Assembly: GCA_036245525.1 (NCBI GenBank)
Contig: BTPG01000006.1
Coordinates: forward strand, 71,174,964-71,238,963
DNA length: 64,000 bases
Source: Semisulcospira habei
Lineage: Eukaryota; Mollusca; Gastropoda; Semisulcospiridae
Direction of reading: 5' to 3'
Part shown: piece by piece, positions 11,401-22,469 of the stretch
Numbering within the stretch: the first letter of the stretch is position 1
How the letters are laid out: the number at the start of each line of letters is the position of its first letter
Notes under the pieces: model-generated
What the model was told of the DNA's origin: nothing
Seen by the model: the letters and a program-made list of their open reading frames with translations, nothing else
Database searches by the model: none
Translations under genes and position numbers: made by a program

Positions 11401-13626
11401 TTACGACAATTCTGTTTTTTTTCTCCTGAGCCGCTTGTCCTTGAGGTTAGCTCTGCGAGAATCCTCAAAGGAGACGGCTGCCTTGTGAATGGTGGAGCGC
11501 CAGGTGTCACGGTCCGCAGCAAGCGAAGACCACTGGCAGTGGTCGATTTGGCAGGCACTAAGTGACTTCTTGAGACCGTCTTTGTATCTCTTCTTTGGTG
11601 CGCCTCTGTCTCGGTGTCCAGTGGCGAGCTCGCCGAACAGAGTGATCTTGGGTAGGCGATGATCCTCCATCCTGGAGACGTGCCCCGCCCAGCGAAGCTG
11701 TGTCCGCAGCAGCAAAGCCTCAATGCACAAAGTTTCCGCCTGTTCAAGGACCTCGACGTTGGTGACATAGTCACTCCAGTGAATGCTGAGGATGGTACGC
11801 AGGCAGCGCTGGTGAAAGCGTTCGAGGAGTCGTAGTTGGCTGCGGTAGAGGGCCCAGGACTCGGAACCGTACAGCAGGGTGATGAGGACGACAGCTCTGT
11901 ACACGCTGATCTTGGTGCCTTTTTTCAGCTGTTGATTGTGCCACACCCGCTTGAATAGTCGCCCGAAAGCACTGTTCGATTTTGCCAGCCTGTTGTCCCG
12001 CTCCTTGTCCAGCTTGGCGTCTGACGTGATGATGCAGCCGAGGTAGGTAAACTGGTGTACAGACTTCAGTTCGGACTCGCCGATGGTGATGTGGGGAGGG
12101 CGATGCTCTTCCTTGGGTGCTGGCTGATGAAGGACCTCTGTCTTTTTCAGACTGACCTCAAGTCCAAAGAGCTGGGCGGCATCTGCGAAGCAGGACGTAA
12201 TGCGCTGCAAGGCTCTCTCTGTGTGTGCAACGAGGGCAGCGTCATCAGCAAAGAGCAGCTCACGAATCAGTTGGTCTAGGGTTTTCGTGTGGGCCTGCAG
12301 TCGTCTGAGGTTGAACAGGCTGCCATCGAGACGATACCTGATGTACACTGCGTCGTCATCGTCGAGGTCCACTGTGGCCTGCTTCAACATCATGCTGAAG
12401 AAGATGGTGAAGAGGGTCGGTGCCAGCACGCAGCCTTGCTTCACCCCGTTGCGAATGGGGAATGGTTCTGAGAGGTCACTGTTTAGTCTGACCTGGCCTT
12501 GCTGGTCCTCGTGGAGCTGGACGATCATGTTGAGGAACTTTGGGGGACAGCCAAGTCGCTCCAGGATCTGCCACATACCTTGCCTGCTCACAGTGTCAAA
12601 CGCTTTTGTTAGGTCGACAAACGTTACGTACAGCCCTTTGTTCTGCTCGCGACACTTCTCCTGAAGTTGTCTCAGCACAAAGACCATGTCGGTGGTACTC
12701 CTGTTGGCTCTGAAGCCACACTGGACCTCTGGGAGGTGGTCTTCAGCGATGGCAGGTACCAGCCGATTCAGGAGCAACCTTGCGAGAATTTTCCCGGCAA
12801 TGGACAGCAGGGTAATTCCACGATAATTAGAGCAGGCAGACTTCTCTCCTTTGTTCTTGTACAGGGTGATGATGACTGCATCACGGAGATCCTTTGGTAG
12901 TGTTCCTTTTTCCCAGCAGCAGAGAAAGAGGTCGTGGAGCTTGTTGTGCAGTGCTGGGCCTCCATGTTTCCATATCTCTGGCGGGATTCCGTCAATGCCT
13001 GCTGCTTTGCCACTCTTGAGCTGGTGGATGGCTGCAAGGGTCTCTTCGGCGGTGGGCGGTTCGTCCAATTCAACCTTTAGTGGAAGGTGTGGGATTTGGA
13101 GGTTGACTGTTTCTTGAACAGTGCGCTCAGCGCCGAAGAGGTCCTGAAAGTATTCCGACCAGCGGTTCAAGATGGAGGTATTATCTGTGAGGAGTGCCTG
13201 TCCATCAGCGCTTAGCAGGGGACTTTGTACCAGGTGCCTAGGGCCATACACTGCTTTCAGTGCTTCGTAGAAGCCCCTGTAGTCACCGTTGTCAGCGCAG
13301 AACTGGGTCCTCTGTGCGAGTCTGGACCACCACTCGTTTTGGAGTTCTCTAAGCTTGAGCTGGAGACTGCTGCAGATGAGGCGGAAGGCAGACTTCTTCA
13401 CAGGGCAGGAAGGCTGGGCTAGGTGGGCCTGGTGGGCGGCTCTTTTTTTTTTTTTTTTTGTTGCTAGATGTTCCTGGATCTCTACGTCGATTTCGTCGAA
13501 CCAGTCTTTGTTCCTCTTTCTAGCAAAGCCCAAGACTTCCACAGAAGATTTTACAATAGCAGTTTTCAGTTGTTCCCAGAGTGTTTCAGGGGAGGAGTCT
13601 GCTGGATCAACTGTGTCTTTGAGCAT
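11401..13626 (-). CDS. LINE-A reverse transcriptase (741 codons, zinc finger lost by frameshift)
   Basis: It matches copy 1 over almost its whole length (FVDLTKAFDTV, GVKQGCVLAP, FADDAAL, LRWAGHVSRMED) and extends further 5', including a Lys run encoded by a T17-type homopolymer at 13443-13459. It is in a different frame from the endonuclease upstream. Near 11410-11425 a longer A run than in copy 1 shifts the frame and ends the ORF before the C-terminal zinc finger, whose codons (CSHCGRTC and following) remain readable downstream in another frame. The single-base homopolymer changes could be real decay or sequencing error. Confidence 0.9.
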   Translation of the reverse strand: MLKDTVDPADSSPETLWEQLKTAIVKSSVEVLGFARKRNKDWFDEIDVEIQEHLATKKKKKRAAHQAHLAQPSCPVKKSAFRLICSSLQLKLRELQNEWWSRLAQRTQFCADNGDYRGFYEALKAVYGPRHLVQSPLLSADGQALLTDNTSILNRWSEYFQDLFGAERTVQETVNLQIPHLPLKVELDEPPTAEETLAAIHQLKSGKAAGIDGIPPEIWKHGGPALHNKLHDLFLCCWEKGTLPKDLRDAVIITLYKNKGEKSACSNYRGITLLSIAGKILARLLLNRLVPAIAEDHLPEVQCGFRANRSTTDMVFVLRQLQEKCREQNKGLYVTFVDLTKAFDTVSRQGMWQILERLGCPPKFLNMIVQLHEDQQGQVRLNSDLSEPFPIRNGVKQGCVLAPTLFTIFFSMMLKQATVDLDDDDAVYIRYRLDGSLFNLRRLQAHTKTLDQLIRELLFADDAALVAHTERALQRITSCFADAAQLFGLEVSLKKTEVLHQPAPKEEHRPPHITIGESELKSVHQFTYLGCIITSDAKLDKERDNRLAKSNSAFGRLFKRVWHNQQLKKGTKISVYRAVVLITLLYGSESWALYRSQLRLLERFHQRCLRTILSIHWSDYVTNVEVLEQAETLCIEALLLRTQLRWAGHVSRMEDHRLPKITLFGELATGHRDRGAPKKRYKDGLKKSLSACQIDHCQWSSLAADRDTWRSTIHKAAVSFEDSRRANLKDKRLRRKKTELS

Positions 13627-14531
13627 GCGCTGTAAATCGGCCTGAAGGGCAGCTTTCTTGTCGTCACACTGAAGGCTGGCAACATCAAGCTTTTTCTTGG
13701 GGGTGGGGCCCCTTTCTTGGATTTCAGCTTGAGGCGGAGCCAGAGTTTGCAGCGAACAAGGCGGTGGTCAGTGTGGCACTCTGCGCTGGGCATCACTCTG
13801 GTGAGGAGGACGTCACTGCGGTCCCTCTGACGCACTAGGACATAGTCGATAAGGTGCCAGTGCTTGGAGCGAGGATGCATCCAGGTGGTCTTTCGACTGT
13901 CCTTTTGCTGGAAAGTAGTGTTGGTGATGACAAGTTGCTGCTCTGCACAGAGCTCCAACAGTAGGCGACCATTGTCATTGCAGTTCCCAACGCCATGCTT
14001 GCCGAGGACTCCTTTCCAGGCTTCAGAGTCTTGGCCCACTCTGGCGTTGAAGTCGCCAAGGATGATGACTTTGCCGTCTGCAGGGGTGCTCTGCAGGAGG
14101 CTGCGCAGGTCAGAGTAGAACTTGTCTTTTTCTGCAGGCTCTGCCAGGAGGGTTGGGGAGTACACACTGAGAAGGGTGACGTATTGCTGGTGTCTCAGTG
14201 GGAGGCGCATGGACATGATGCGATCGGAGTGACCCGTTGGTAGGTTTTTCAACTTAGTCGCAATGGGGGTCTTCACCATGAAGCCCACGCCTGAGAGCCG
14301 TCTTTCTGATGCAGGCCTGCCTGACCAGTAGAGGGTGTAGCCAGCGCCAAGTTCTTGGAGGCTGCCTTCCTCCGGGAGGCGTACTTCGCTGAGCGCGGCG
14401 ATGTCGATGTTTAACCTCCGCAATTCATGGGCAATGAGGGCGGAGCGACGCTCAGGGCGTCCGCTGTCTGCTGTGTCGAGCATGGTTCGGATGTTCCAGC
14501 ATGCTACGTTGAGTCCGGTCGTGGTCGTCAT
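13566..14531 (-). CDS. LINE-A endonuclease (AP-endonuclease type), frameshifted end
   Basis: This is the N-terminal apurinic-type endonuclease that nicks the target DNA. Motifs seen: NVACWNIRTML, ALSEVRL, LLSVYSP, VIILGDFNARVGQD, TTWMHPRSKHWHLIDYVLV and CHTDHRLV, the usual order of catalytic Asn, Glu, Asp and His. It starts at ATG 14531 (MTTTTGLNVACWN). The reading leaves the LINE frame near 13690-13711, where runs of T, G and C sit together, so the last ~40 codons are out of frame. In an active element this domain would be fused to the reverse transcriptase. Confidence 0.88.
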   Translation of the reverse strand: MTTTTGLNVACWNIRTMLDTADSGRPERRSALIAHELRRLNIDIAALSEVRLPEEGSLQELGAGYTLYWSGRPASERRLSGVGFMVKTPIATKLKNLPTGHSDRIMSMRLPLRHQQYVTLLSVYSPTLLAEPAEKDKFYSDLRSLLQSTPADGKVIILGDFNARVGQDSEAWKGVLGKHGVGNCNDNGRLLLELCAEQQLVITNTTFQQKDSRKTTWMHPRSKHWHLIDYVLVRQRDRSDVLLTRVMPSAECHTDHRLVRCKLWLRLKLKSKKGAPPPRKSLMLPAFSVTTRKLPFRPIYSACSKTQLIQQTPPLKHSGNN

Positions 14532-15252
14532 GAGAGTGGATCCGTTGTTTTTTCTTGTTTTCTGACCGCATGAGAAGATGCCCGTTGACCGCGGCTAGCC
14601 AACTAGGGTTACGAGGGGTGAGCTTTGGTTAGGCCACCTTTTCTAGGCCCTCTCCGTGTGGAGCAAGCAGTGCTGTCCCTAGAGAAGGCTGCTTGGTCGT
14701 TCAGGGTGTGCCGAGTGACGTTGTCATCCCCAGGTCAACATCAGGCGACCAATATCCTGAACCGCCTGCATGCAGGTTTGAGACTGCGGCTTCCAGTGAC
14801 ATCTTTCACCTGCCGTTTTGCCCCTTGCCCATCGCTACAGGACTTGGAAAGTTCAGTGTCATAGTCCGTGGGCGTTTCCTAAAGCCTGCGCGGTGGAGCT
14901 TTTTGGTGGAGTGCAGTGTGCGCAGTACTGGCCCCACCCTTTAAATCCTTGGTTCGTTTGCCATGGCCTAGCAAGCTGGGACGGTGGCATCGAGGTCCTC
15001 TGGTCGTAGGTTTTATATCAGACTGTCCTTGTCTTAGTCTCTGGCTCAAAAGCCTTCCCCGGAGACACGGGGGCTTTGAAGTCAGGGGTTTCTTCCCTTA
15101 GCCTTTCCGCAGCTAAGCGGCCAGGCCTGCAAGGCAGCAGGGGACTCGTGGGGGCCGGGGTCGTATATGTCCCGTGCAGATGTGAACATCTGCCCACTGC
15201 CCAGATAACAGGTCAAGATCACAGGGGCTCAGGAAATAGGTCTGAACGTGTC

Positions 15253-15453
15253 TTAACCCATTTCGCCTGGGACCCTGAAGCAGAAAATGGATTGAGCATG
15301 ATAATTCAACGGTACTGTCAGATTAGCTTGGCGCCTTCAGGAGACAAGCTAATCTGACACAACCCTTGAATTATCATGGTCAATCTATGCAGCTGGTACA
15401 CAGAGGTTATGCAACAGCTACAACATTTGAGAAATGGGACCTTGGGTCTAAAT
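15253..15453 (+). mobile_element. TTAA MITE-C, right end lost
   Basis: It starts TTAACCCATTTCGCCTGGGA. The core-2 variant reads TGTCAGATTAGCTTGGC left and GACAAGCTAATCTGACA right: the two arms share the same changes from the usual GCCAGAATAGC. Confidence 0.75.
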
Positions 15454-15456
15454 GTA

Positions 15457-15460
<4 letters not shown>

Positions 15461-15524
<64 letters not shown>
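15461..15524. repeat. GT microsatellite
   Basis: A perfect TG run followed by a G-rich tract to about 15610. Confidence 0.96.
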
Positions 15525-15526
<2 letters not shown>

Positions 15527-16869
15527 GTGAAGGGGGGAGGGAGAGGGGGGTGCCCCTTGGGGGGAGGGGGAGGTGTGTGTGGGGGGGGGGGGGTTTGGGG
15601 GGGGGGAGGTGTGCATACAAATACGTGAGGCTAGTATCTGATAAGTGAAGTTATTGCCTGGGTCACGGGAGTTCGCTACACTGACCCTTGTAGGCCTGAG
15701 GGAGGTCAAAGGAACCATGCATTGTACCCCCTTCGACCAACAAGGTATTCAAGCTGTTTTGTTTACAGGAAAAAAATCAAATTCGCTCATCTTGCGGTTA
15801 TAAAACACCATTGAATGTGGCATTTGGTCACGTGACAACTATGTGGGCGTTAGCTTTGGCGCCTCGTGTTTTGAAAGTTTATGAATTTGTATTACCAAAC
15901 AATGCTCGTTCACAGTAAGACTGGTGCGGAGAGGGATTTTAAGGTAAATTTTTATTTTTACAGCATTCACATGAGGTCACAGATAGTGAAAGGACCGTAT
16001 TCACTTTTCTGTTGGCTCACGTGCGAAGCGAAAGTGATTCTATTATTTTCTGTCCGTCATCCGTCCGCCATGGTCTGTGTCGAAAACTTTAACGTTGGCA
16101 TTTTCTTGGAGACTATTCAAGCCATAGTCTTCTAACTTGGCCCAAGGATACTTTGTGGCAAGACCTTTCCAAACATAGCAATTTGAGTGACCTCTCACAA
16201 AGGGGAAGGTCACAGGGGCTTAGAAAATAGGTAAAAAAATAGCTATATTTTGACATAATTTATTTTTTTCTCAAATATTATTCACAACTTCAAACCCAAA
16301 CTTGGTACTAAGATAACCTGAGGGTAAGGCCTTTCAATTCATACTAATTTGGTTGATTCCTCGGAAAGGTCAAGGGTCACAAGAGCTCAGCAAATAGGTC
16401 CAAAATAGCCATTTTTTGTCAAAAGATGATTTTTTTCTCAAATACTGCTCACATGGAGAGGGTCATAGGCTTGCAAATGTGTGTAAATTGCCAATTTTTG
16501 ATAAAATTGTAGGTATTATGCACATTTTCACAAAATTTTCAATCAAATTTGGCACACAGGCACACAGGTGATGATAAGACCTTCCTATCATGTATACTAG
16601 TTCAGTCAACTCTATGATATCATAAAGGTCAAGGGTCACGGGTGTTTGACAGCTGTGTGAAAACTAATTAGATTTTGAGAAAACATGGATTTTGCTGGTG
16701 TAGAAGTCATCTCTTTGCCACAAGGGTCACACATGTTACATCTAATCCACATTATGGTCTGTGGTGTTAAATCAAGATCTATGCCCTTTGGAGATGGGTG
16801 GAGTTTGCCTATTGATGGCACTGTTTTTATCAGTCAGCAACACAATATCAAGATTGATCGTTCGGGTGG

Positions 16870-17700
16870 TGGGATCATTTTTATGTGACTGAGTGTGTGT
16901 GTGTGTGTGTGTGTGTGCGCGTGTGTATTTGTGTGTGTATGTATGTGTGTGTGGTGTAGTTTGCTGTGCTGTGGTGTGGTGTTTGTGTGTGTGTGTGTGG
17001 GTACGTACGTATACATGTGAAAGTACATTTTTGGCTCACGTGCAAAGCAAAAGTGAGTCTATGTTATGGGCCAGCGGTCGTCTGTCCATCGTAAACTTTA
17101 ACGTTGGCATTTTCTCGGAGACTTTTCAAGCCACATTCTTCAAACTTGGCCCAAGGATACTTTGTGGCGAGGCCTTTCTAAACATACCAATTTGAGTGAC
17201 CTCTCACAAAGGTCAAGATCACAGGGGCTGAGGAAATAGGTAAAAAATAGCTATATTTTGACATTCTTTTTCTTTCTGAAATACTATTCACAACTTCAAA
17301 ACCAAACTTGGTACAAAGATAGCTGAGGGTAAGACCTTTCCATGCATACTAATTTGGTTGATCCCTCGGTAAGGTCAAGGGTCACAAGAGCCGGCTCAGG
17401 AAATAGGTTCAAAATAGCCACATTTTGACAAAAGATGTTATTTTTTCAAAAACAACTTTAAACCCAAATTTGCTACAGAGATATCTGATAGGAAGACCTA
17501 AATATGCATACTGTTTTGGATAACGCTTCGGAAAAGTCAAGAATCACAGGCTGGCAAATGTGTGTAAAATGCCAATTTGTGATAAAATGTTAGGTATTAG
17601 CAACATTTTTGCAAATTTTTCCTATCAAACTTGACACAAAGGTAGCTGATAAGACCTCTCTGTGCATTCGAATTTACTCATTGCAGAGGTCAAGGGTGGG
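16870..17700 (+). repeat. Dispersed GGTCA-rich repeat, uninterrupted copy
   Basis: It continues past the LINE-A insertion point of copy 1: CACAAAGGTCAAGATCACAG, GGGGCTGAGGAAATAGG, then degenerate internal repeats of ~130 bases (AACCAAACTTGGTAC..., AGGTCAAGGGTCACAAGAGC). It serves as the empty-site reference for LINE-A copy 2. Confidence 0.82.
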
Positions 17701-17769
17701 GAAGGGGGTGCAGGGTTGGATCCAGGTTGGGGCAGGGGGATTCAGCCCAAATTTGTAAAAATGCTATAA

Positions 17770-18165
17770 CAAAGTCCCTTTTTGGGGTGTTTGGGACCCC
17801 CCCCCCCCCCTCCCTCATTTGTTCATTCGATCCTAGGAAGCAAGGTCTATCGCATCGCCCCCCCCCCCACCCCCCCTCCCCCTCCCCTCTTGCACTCCTC
17901 GCTGTTTGATTTTTGGCACCCCGAAAGCAAGGTCTGTCGTTCTGAACCTCCCCCCCCCCTCCCCCCCCCCCCCCCCCCCCCCCCCCGTCGGTTGTTTGAA
18001 TTTTGCGACCCGTGGCAGCAAGGTCCGTTGACTCCCCCCCTCCCCCTCCTCTCCCCGTTGTTTGATTCTTCGGCCCTTGGAAGCAAGGTCTGTCAACTAC
18101 TCCCCCCCCCCCTCCTCTCCCTGTTTGATTTTTTGGCCCCCGTACGAAGCAAATTGTAGGGTCGA
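17770..18165. repeat. Poly-C minisatellite (~80-bp unit, about 5 units)
   Basis: Each unit has GTTTGATTTTTGGC-like bases, then GAAGCAAGGTCTGTC-like bases, then a long C run. The C runs vary in length, so the exact sequence may be unreliable. Confidence 0.75.
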
Positions 18166-18330
18166 GGAGGCCTTTTGTATCAGGTTCATGGTTCCAAACA
18201 AGACGTTGGACCCCCCCCCCCCCTCCTCCCCTCCCCTCCCCTCCCCTCCTCCCTCGCAGAAGTAAAAAGTAAAGTGATCCGACCCTGTCATGTGTTCTTA
18301 GAACATTTCGGCAGTCTTTCTGAACGTGTC

Positions 18331-18531
18331 TTAACCCATTTCGCCTGGGACCCTGAAGCAGGAAATGGATTGACCATGATAATTCAACGGTACTGTCAGA
18401 TTAGCTTGGCGCCTTCAGGAGACAAGCTAATCTGACACTACCCTTGAATTATCATGGTCAATCTATGCAGCTGGTACACAGAGGTTATGCAACAGCTCCA
18501 ACATTTGAGAAATGGGACCTTGGGTCTAAAT
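18331..18531 (+). mobile_element. TTAA MITE-C, right end lost (duplicate)
   Basis: Copy of the element at 15253, carried by the segmental duplication. The paired arm changes are the same. Confidence 0.75.
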
Positions 18532-18534
18532 GTA

Positions 18535-18537
18535 TGT

Positions 18538-18617
<80 letters not shown>
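18535..18617. repeat. GT microsatellite
   Basis: Longer than its duplicate at 15461, showing length change since the duplication. Confidence 0.96.
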
Positions 18618-18618
<1 letters not shown>

Positions 18619-18667
18619 GTGAAGGGGTGAGGGAGAGGGGGGGTGCCCCGTGGGGGGAGGGGGAGGT

Positions 18668-18698
<31 letters not shown>

Positions 18699-19950
18699 TG
18701 GGGGGGGGAGGTGTGCATACAAATACGTGAGGCTAGTATCTGATAAGTGAAGTTATTGCCTGGGTCACGGGAGTTCGCTACACTGACCCTTGTAGGCCTG
18801 AGGGAGGTCAAAGGAACCATGCATTGTACCCCCTTCGACCAACAAGGTATTCAAGCTGTTTTGTTTACAGGAAAAAAATCAAATTCGCTCATCTTGCGGT
18901 TATAAAACACCATTGAATGTGGCATTTGGTCACGTGACAACTATGTGGGCGTTAGCTTTGGCGCCTCGCGTTTTGAAAGTTTATGAATTTGGATTACCAA
19001 ACAATGCTCGTTCACAGTAAGACTGGTGCTGAGAGGGATTTTAAGGTAAATTTTTATTTTTACAGCGTTCACATGAGGTCACAGATAGTGAAAGGACCGT
19101 ATTCACTTTTCTGTTGGCTCACGTGCGAAGCGAAAGTGATTCTATTATTTTCTGTCCGTCATCCGTCCGCCATGGTCTGTGTCGAAAACTTTAACGTTGG
19201 CATTTTCTTGGAGACTATTCAAGCCATATTCTTCCAACTTGGCCCAATGATACTTTGTGGCAAGACCTTTCCAAACATAGCAATTTGAGTGACCTCTCAC
19301 AAAGGGGAAGGTCACAGGGGCTTAGAAAATAGGTAAAAAATAGCTATATTTTGACATAATTTATTTTTTTCTCAAATATTATTCACAACTTCAAACCCAA
19401 ACTTGGTACTAAGATAATCTGAGGGTAAGACCTTTCAATTCATACTAATTTGGTTGATTCCTCGGAAAGGTCAAGGGTCACAAGAGCTCAGCAAATAGGT
19501 CCAAAATAGCCATATTTTGTCCAAAGATGATTTTTTTCTCAAATACTGCTCACATGGAGAGGGTCACAGGCTTGCAAATGTGTGTAAATTGCCAATTTTT
19601 GATAAAATTGTAGGTATTATGCACATTTTCACAAAATTTTCAATCAAATTTGGCACACAGGCACACAGGTGATGATAAGACCTTCCTATCATGTATACTA
19701 GTTCAGTCAACTCTATGATATCATAAAGGTCAAGGGTCACGGGTGTTTGACAGGCTGTGTGAAAACTAATCCACATTATGGTCTGTGGTGTTAAATCAAG
19801 ATCTATGCCCTTTGGAGATGGGTGGCGTTTGCCTATTGATGGCTCTGTTTTTATCAGTCAGCAACACAATATCAAGATTGATCGTGTGGGTGGTGGGATC
19901 ATTTTTATGTGACTGAGTGTGTGTGTGTGTGCGCGTGTGTATTTGTGTGT

Positions 19951-20902
19951 GTGCACAAAACCCCTCAAATGGGTGACTGTCTTTACCATCCTTATGGACA
20001 ATGGGTGTGTGTAAAATTCTGGGCGACCAAGTCAGACACCCATTTTTTTCTGAGGGTTGTTTCTGCATTGTCATGCTTTAAGAAGTTATAAAAGATTTTT
20101 AAAAAATCAGTTTTTCCCACTTTGAGGTTATTACACACACTTTTGTGCTTAAAATACACTGTGGTAGTGTGTTTGAACTTGCCCAGCAGTGTGTGTGTTT
20201 GCACAAACCGGTAAAATGGGCGAGTATGTGTGACATCACCCTTCTCAGCTATAAATAACTTAATACCTGATCGGTGGTTGACTGCGTCGGTGAGCTGAAG
20301 TGAAACGGAGAGATCTACGAAAGGTAGTGGGGCGGGGGGTGGGGGGGGGGGAGGGGGATGGGGTGGTATTGTATTTGTGTGAGGGAGGAAATTGTTTATG
20401 TTACTGCAAAATGAAGTTTGTTATTTGAGGGTGTGGTTGTTTTGTTAAAAAAAAAAAAAAAAAAAAAAAAGTGTGTTATGCTTCCGGGGTGATGTTGTCG
20501 GAGGTCATGTCTAGTGAACAAATTTGAGACTTAGCATATGTATTGTCGTGCGCCGGTTGCTATGAAGTGAAGTGATTGTATGAGTGCGCATTGTAAGAGA
20601 GGACGAATAGACTTTGGGTGAGGCTGCTGTTGTCTTTTGTCCTGCCCGACCTTTTGGTTCAACCTGTTGCTTTACTTGTAGGTTTGTCGATGTTATCAAT
20701 GCCGCATCTCCTTTTGGATTGTACGCACAAATTGATTGAATGCAAATGACGTCACAGAGTCAGCGTCGTTACATGCGTCGTCTGCTGCAGTCAGTCGTTT
20801 AGTGCAGTTAAAAGAGTGCAGGCTTGGATGGGCCATTTTCGGATGTAATAGTAAAGTATTATTTGTGTTAATGCTGTCCGTTTGAGGGAAGATTGATTGA
20901 TT
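19951..20902. other. Spacer with poly-G and poly-A runs
   Basis: It holds a G-rich tract near 20333-20362 and an A run at 20446-20470. No convincing ORF or known repeat. Confidence 0.5.
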
Positions 20903-21837
20903 TACATTGCTTAACGTCCCGACAGCAACAAGACTTTCTCAGGACGTGCCTGCACTGCTAGTGACAAAAACTAAACAGAATATTGAATGTATGTCGCCAG
21001 CCGGTCCAATACGTTAAATAAAACCTACGACATGGGGCCTAAATAAAGCTAAGACCATTTAGCAACACACATCCAATATCAAGAGCCACCGGCAGCGCAG
21101 ACAGTAGGGAGAGTTTTAAAAAGGAAAATGCAGGTGAATGGACCAAGGGTAGACAGAAACACATGCCCCCGGAATAGAGAGAAAAACACACCCTGTGGTG
21201 CTGACCAGGGTGACCCTGGGAACTAAAAAGTAGCCAACCCCACCCAAGTCCCCCAGGGCAGACCCGGTTGGGGGTGTTTGAGGGAAGGACTGGAAAGTCG
21301 AGTGTTGAGGGCAGACCCGGTTGGGGGTGTTTGAGGGAAGGACTGGAAAGTCGAGTGTTGAGCGAAGAGAGAAGGCGAGGATGGGAAAAATATCCAGCAC
21401 TATACGTTGGAATAGATGCATAACAGTTACGACACGCTTGTAAATTAAAACATTTTTAACCCCACCCGGGTCTGCCCTGGGAGACTTGGGTGGGGTTAAC
21501 TACTTTTTATTTCCCAGGGGCACCCTAGTCATCCCCACAGGGTGGGTTTTTCTCTCTATTCTGGGGCATGTGTTTCTGTCGGCCCTTTGTCCATTCACCT
21601 GTATTTGCCTTTTTAAAACTCTCCCTACTGTCTGCACTGCCTGTAGCTCTTGATATTGGATGTGTGTTGCTAAATGGTCTTAGCTTTATTTAGGCCCCAT
21701 GTGTTAGGTTTATTTAATGTATTTGACCGGCTGGCGACATACATTCAATGTTCTGTTTAGTTGGGGTTTTTTTTTTCACAAGCAGTGCAGGCACGTCCTG
21801 AGAAAGCCTTGTTGCTGTCGGGACGTTAAGCAATGTA
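20903..21837. mobile_element. 935-bp element with long inverted repeats
   Basis: Arms of roughly 340-360 bases start TACATTGCTTAACGTCCCGA and end with the complement GGGACGTTAAGCAATGTA. The arms differ at scattered positions. The centre contains a perfect 53-bp tandem duplication (21256-21308, 21309-21361). No ORF for a transposase; a foldback non-autonomous element. Confidence 0.85.
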
Positions 21838-22189
21838 CAATAAAACACTTTTAACATTAACAAAAGTTGAGTTAAAAGAGGTTTTAAAACAGTTTTGATA
21901 AAAACTTTTGCCCGACACGCTTCTAAAAACAACATTTTCTTAGTTTTAAACCTTGTACCGCGCCATAAACGCCGCGATTGCTTTTCAGTCTTAGCTGTCC
22001 TATAATGTGGAATGTGGGACTTGGCCAACTGGATCCATCTGGTGCACTCCAAATGAGTATTTGTGAGTGGTTCGACGTGCAACTCAGTGCGCGCCTCTGA
22101 AATGACCTACTGATTCCACTGATAATGAAAATCTTTCATTCATAAGAGCGCATTGAGCAGCTCTATAAACCAAACGTGATGACCCCCCC
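21838..22189. other. Spacer before LINE-B
   Basis: No gene or repeat recognised apart from the 12-bp LINE-B target site at its end. Confidence 0.5.
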
Positions 22190-22469
22190 ACCTCGCGCTG
22201 GGACCATACGGCGTTGAGGCGCGTCCCCTGGGTGGTGGATAGGGGGTCCCTCGTGAGAGGGGTGCACCGAATGAAATAAGGTGCCGTGAACCAACATGGT
22301 CTAAGGGAAGGTGACCCCGACAGAAAACCCCTGGTCCTCCTAGTAAGGGGGTTGGGCGCAGGGGTAGCTTCCCCACCCTGCAAAAAAGGAAATAGCTACA
22401 AAAACGCCGACGAAAAGACTAACAGTAATTCCTTTCCTGGAGGAGGAAGGTTCTTCTACTAGAAGACTT

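Larger units (their letters stand above)
11249..15209 (-). mobile_element. LINE-A copy 2, near full-length, with target-site duplication
   Basis: The element is flanked by AGGTCAAGATCAC at 11236-11248 and 15210-15222, a 13-bp target-site duplication. It sits inside a dispersed repeat whose uninterrupted form is seen around 17205-17230. Reading on the minus strand: about 680 bp of 5' UTR (15209-14532), endonuclease, reverse transcriptase, and a 3' end with an ATG trinucleotide run. Confidence 0.93.
15223..16960 (+). repeat. Duplicated segment, unit 1
   Basis: From TCTGAACGTGTCTTAACCCA (15241) onward this matches unit 2 (from 18319) base for base over long stretches: a MITE-C part, GT array, G-rich run and the GGTCA-rich repeat. 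Unit 1 keeps ~79 bases near 16662-16740 that unit 2 lacks. Confidence 0.9.
18319..19950 (+). repeat. Duplicated segment, unit 2
   Basis: Direct repeat of 15241-16960 at a spacing of 3078 bases, with few substitutions. It lacks ~79 bases after GTGTGAAAACTAAT (19760s) and is followed by sequence not in unit 1. Confidence 0.9.
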
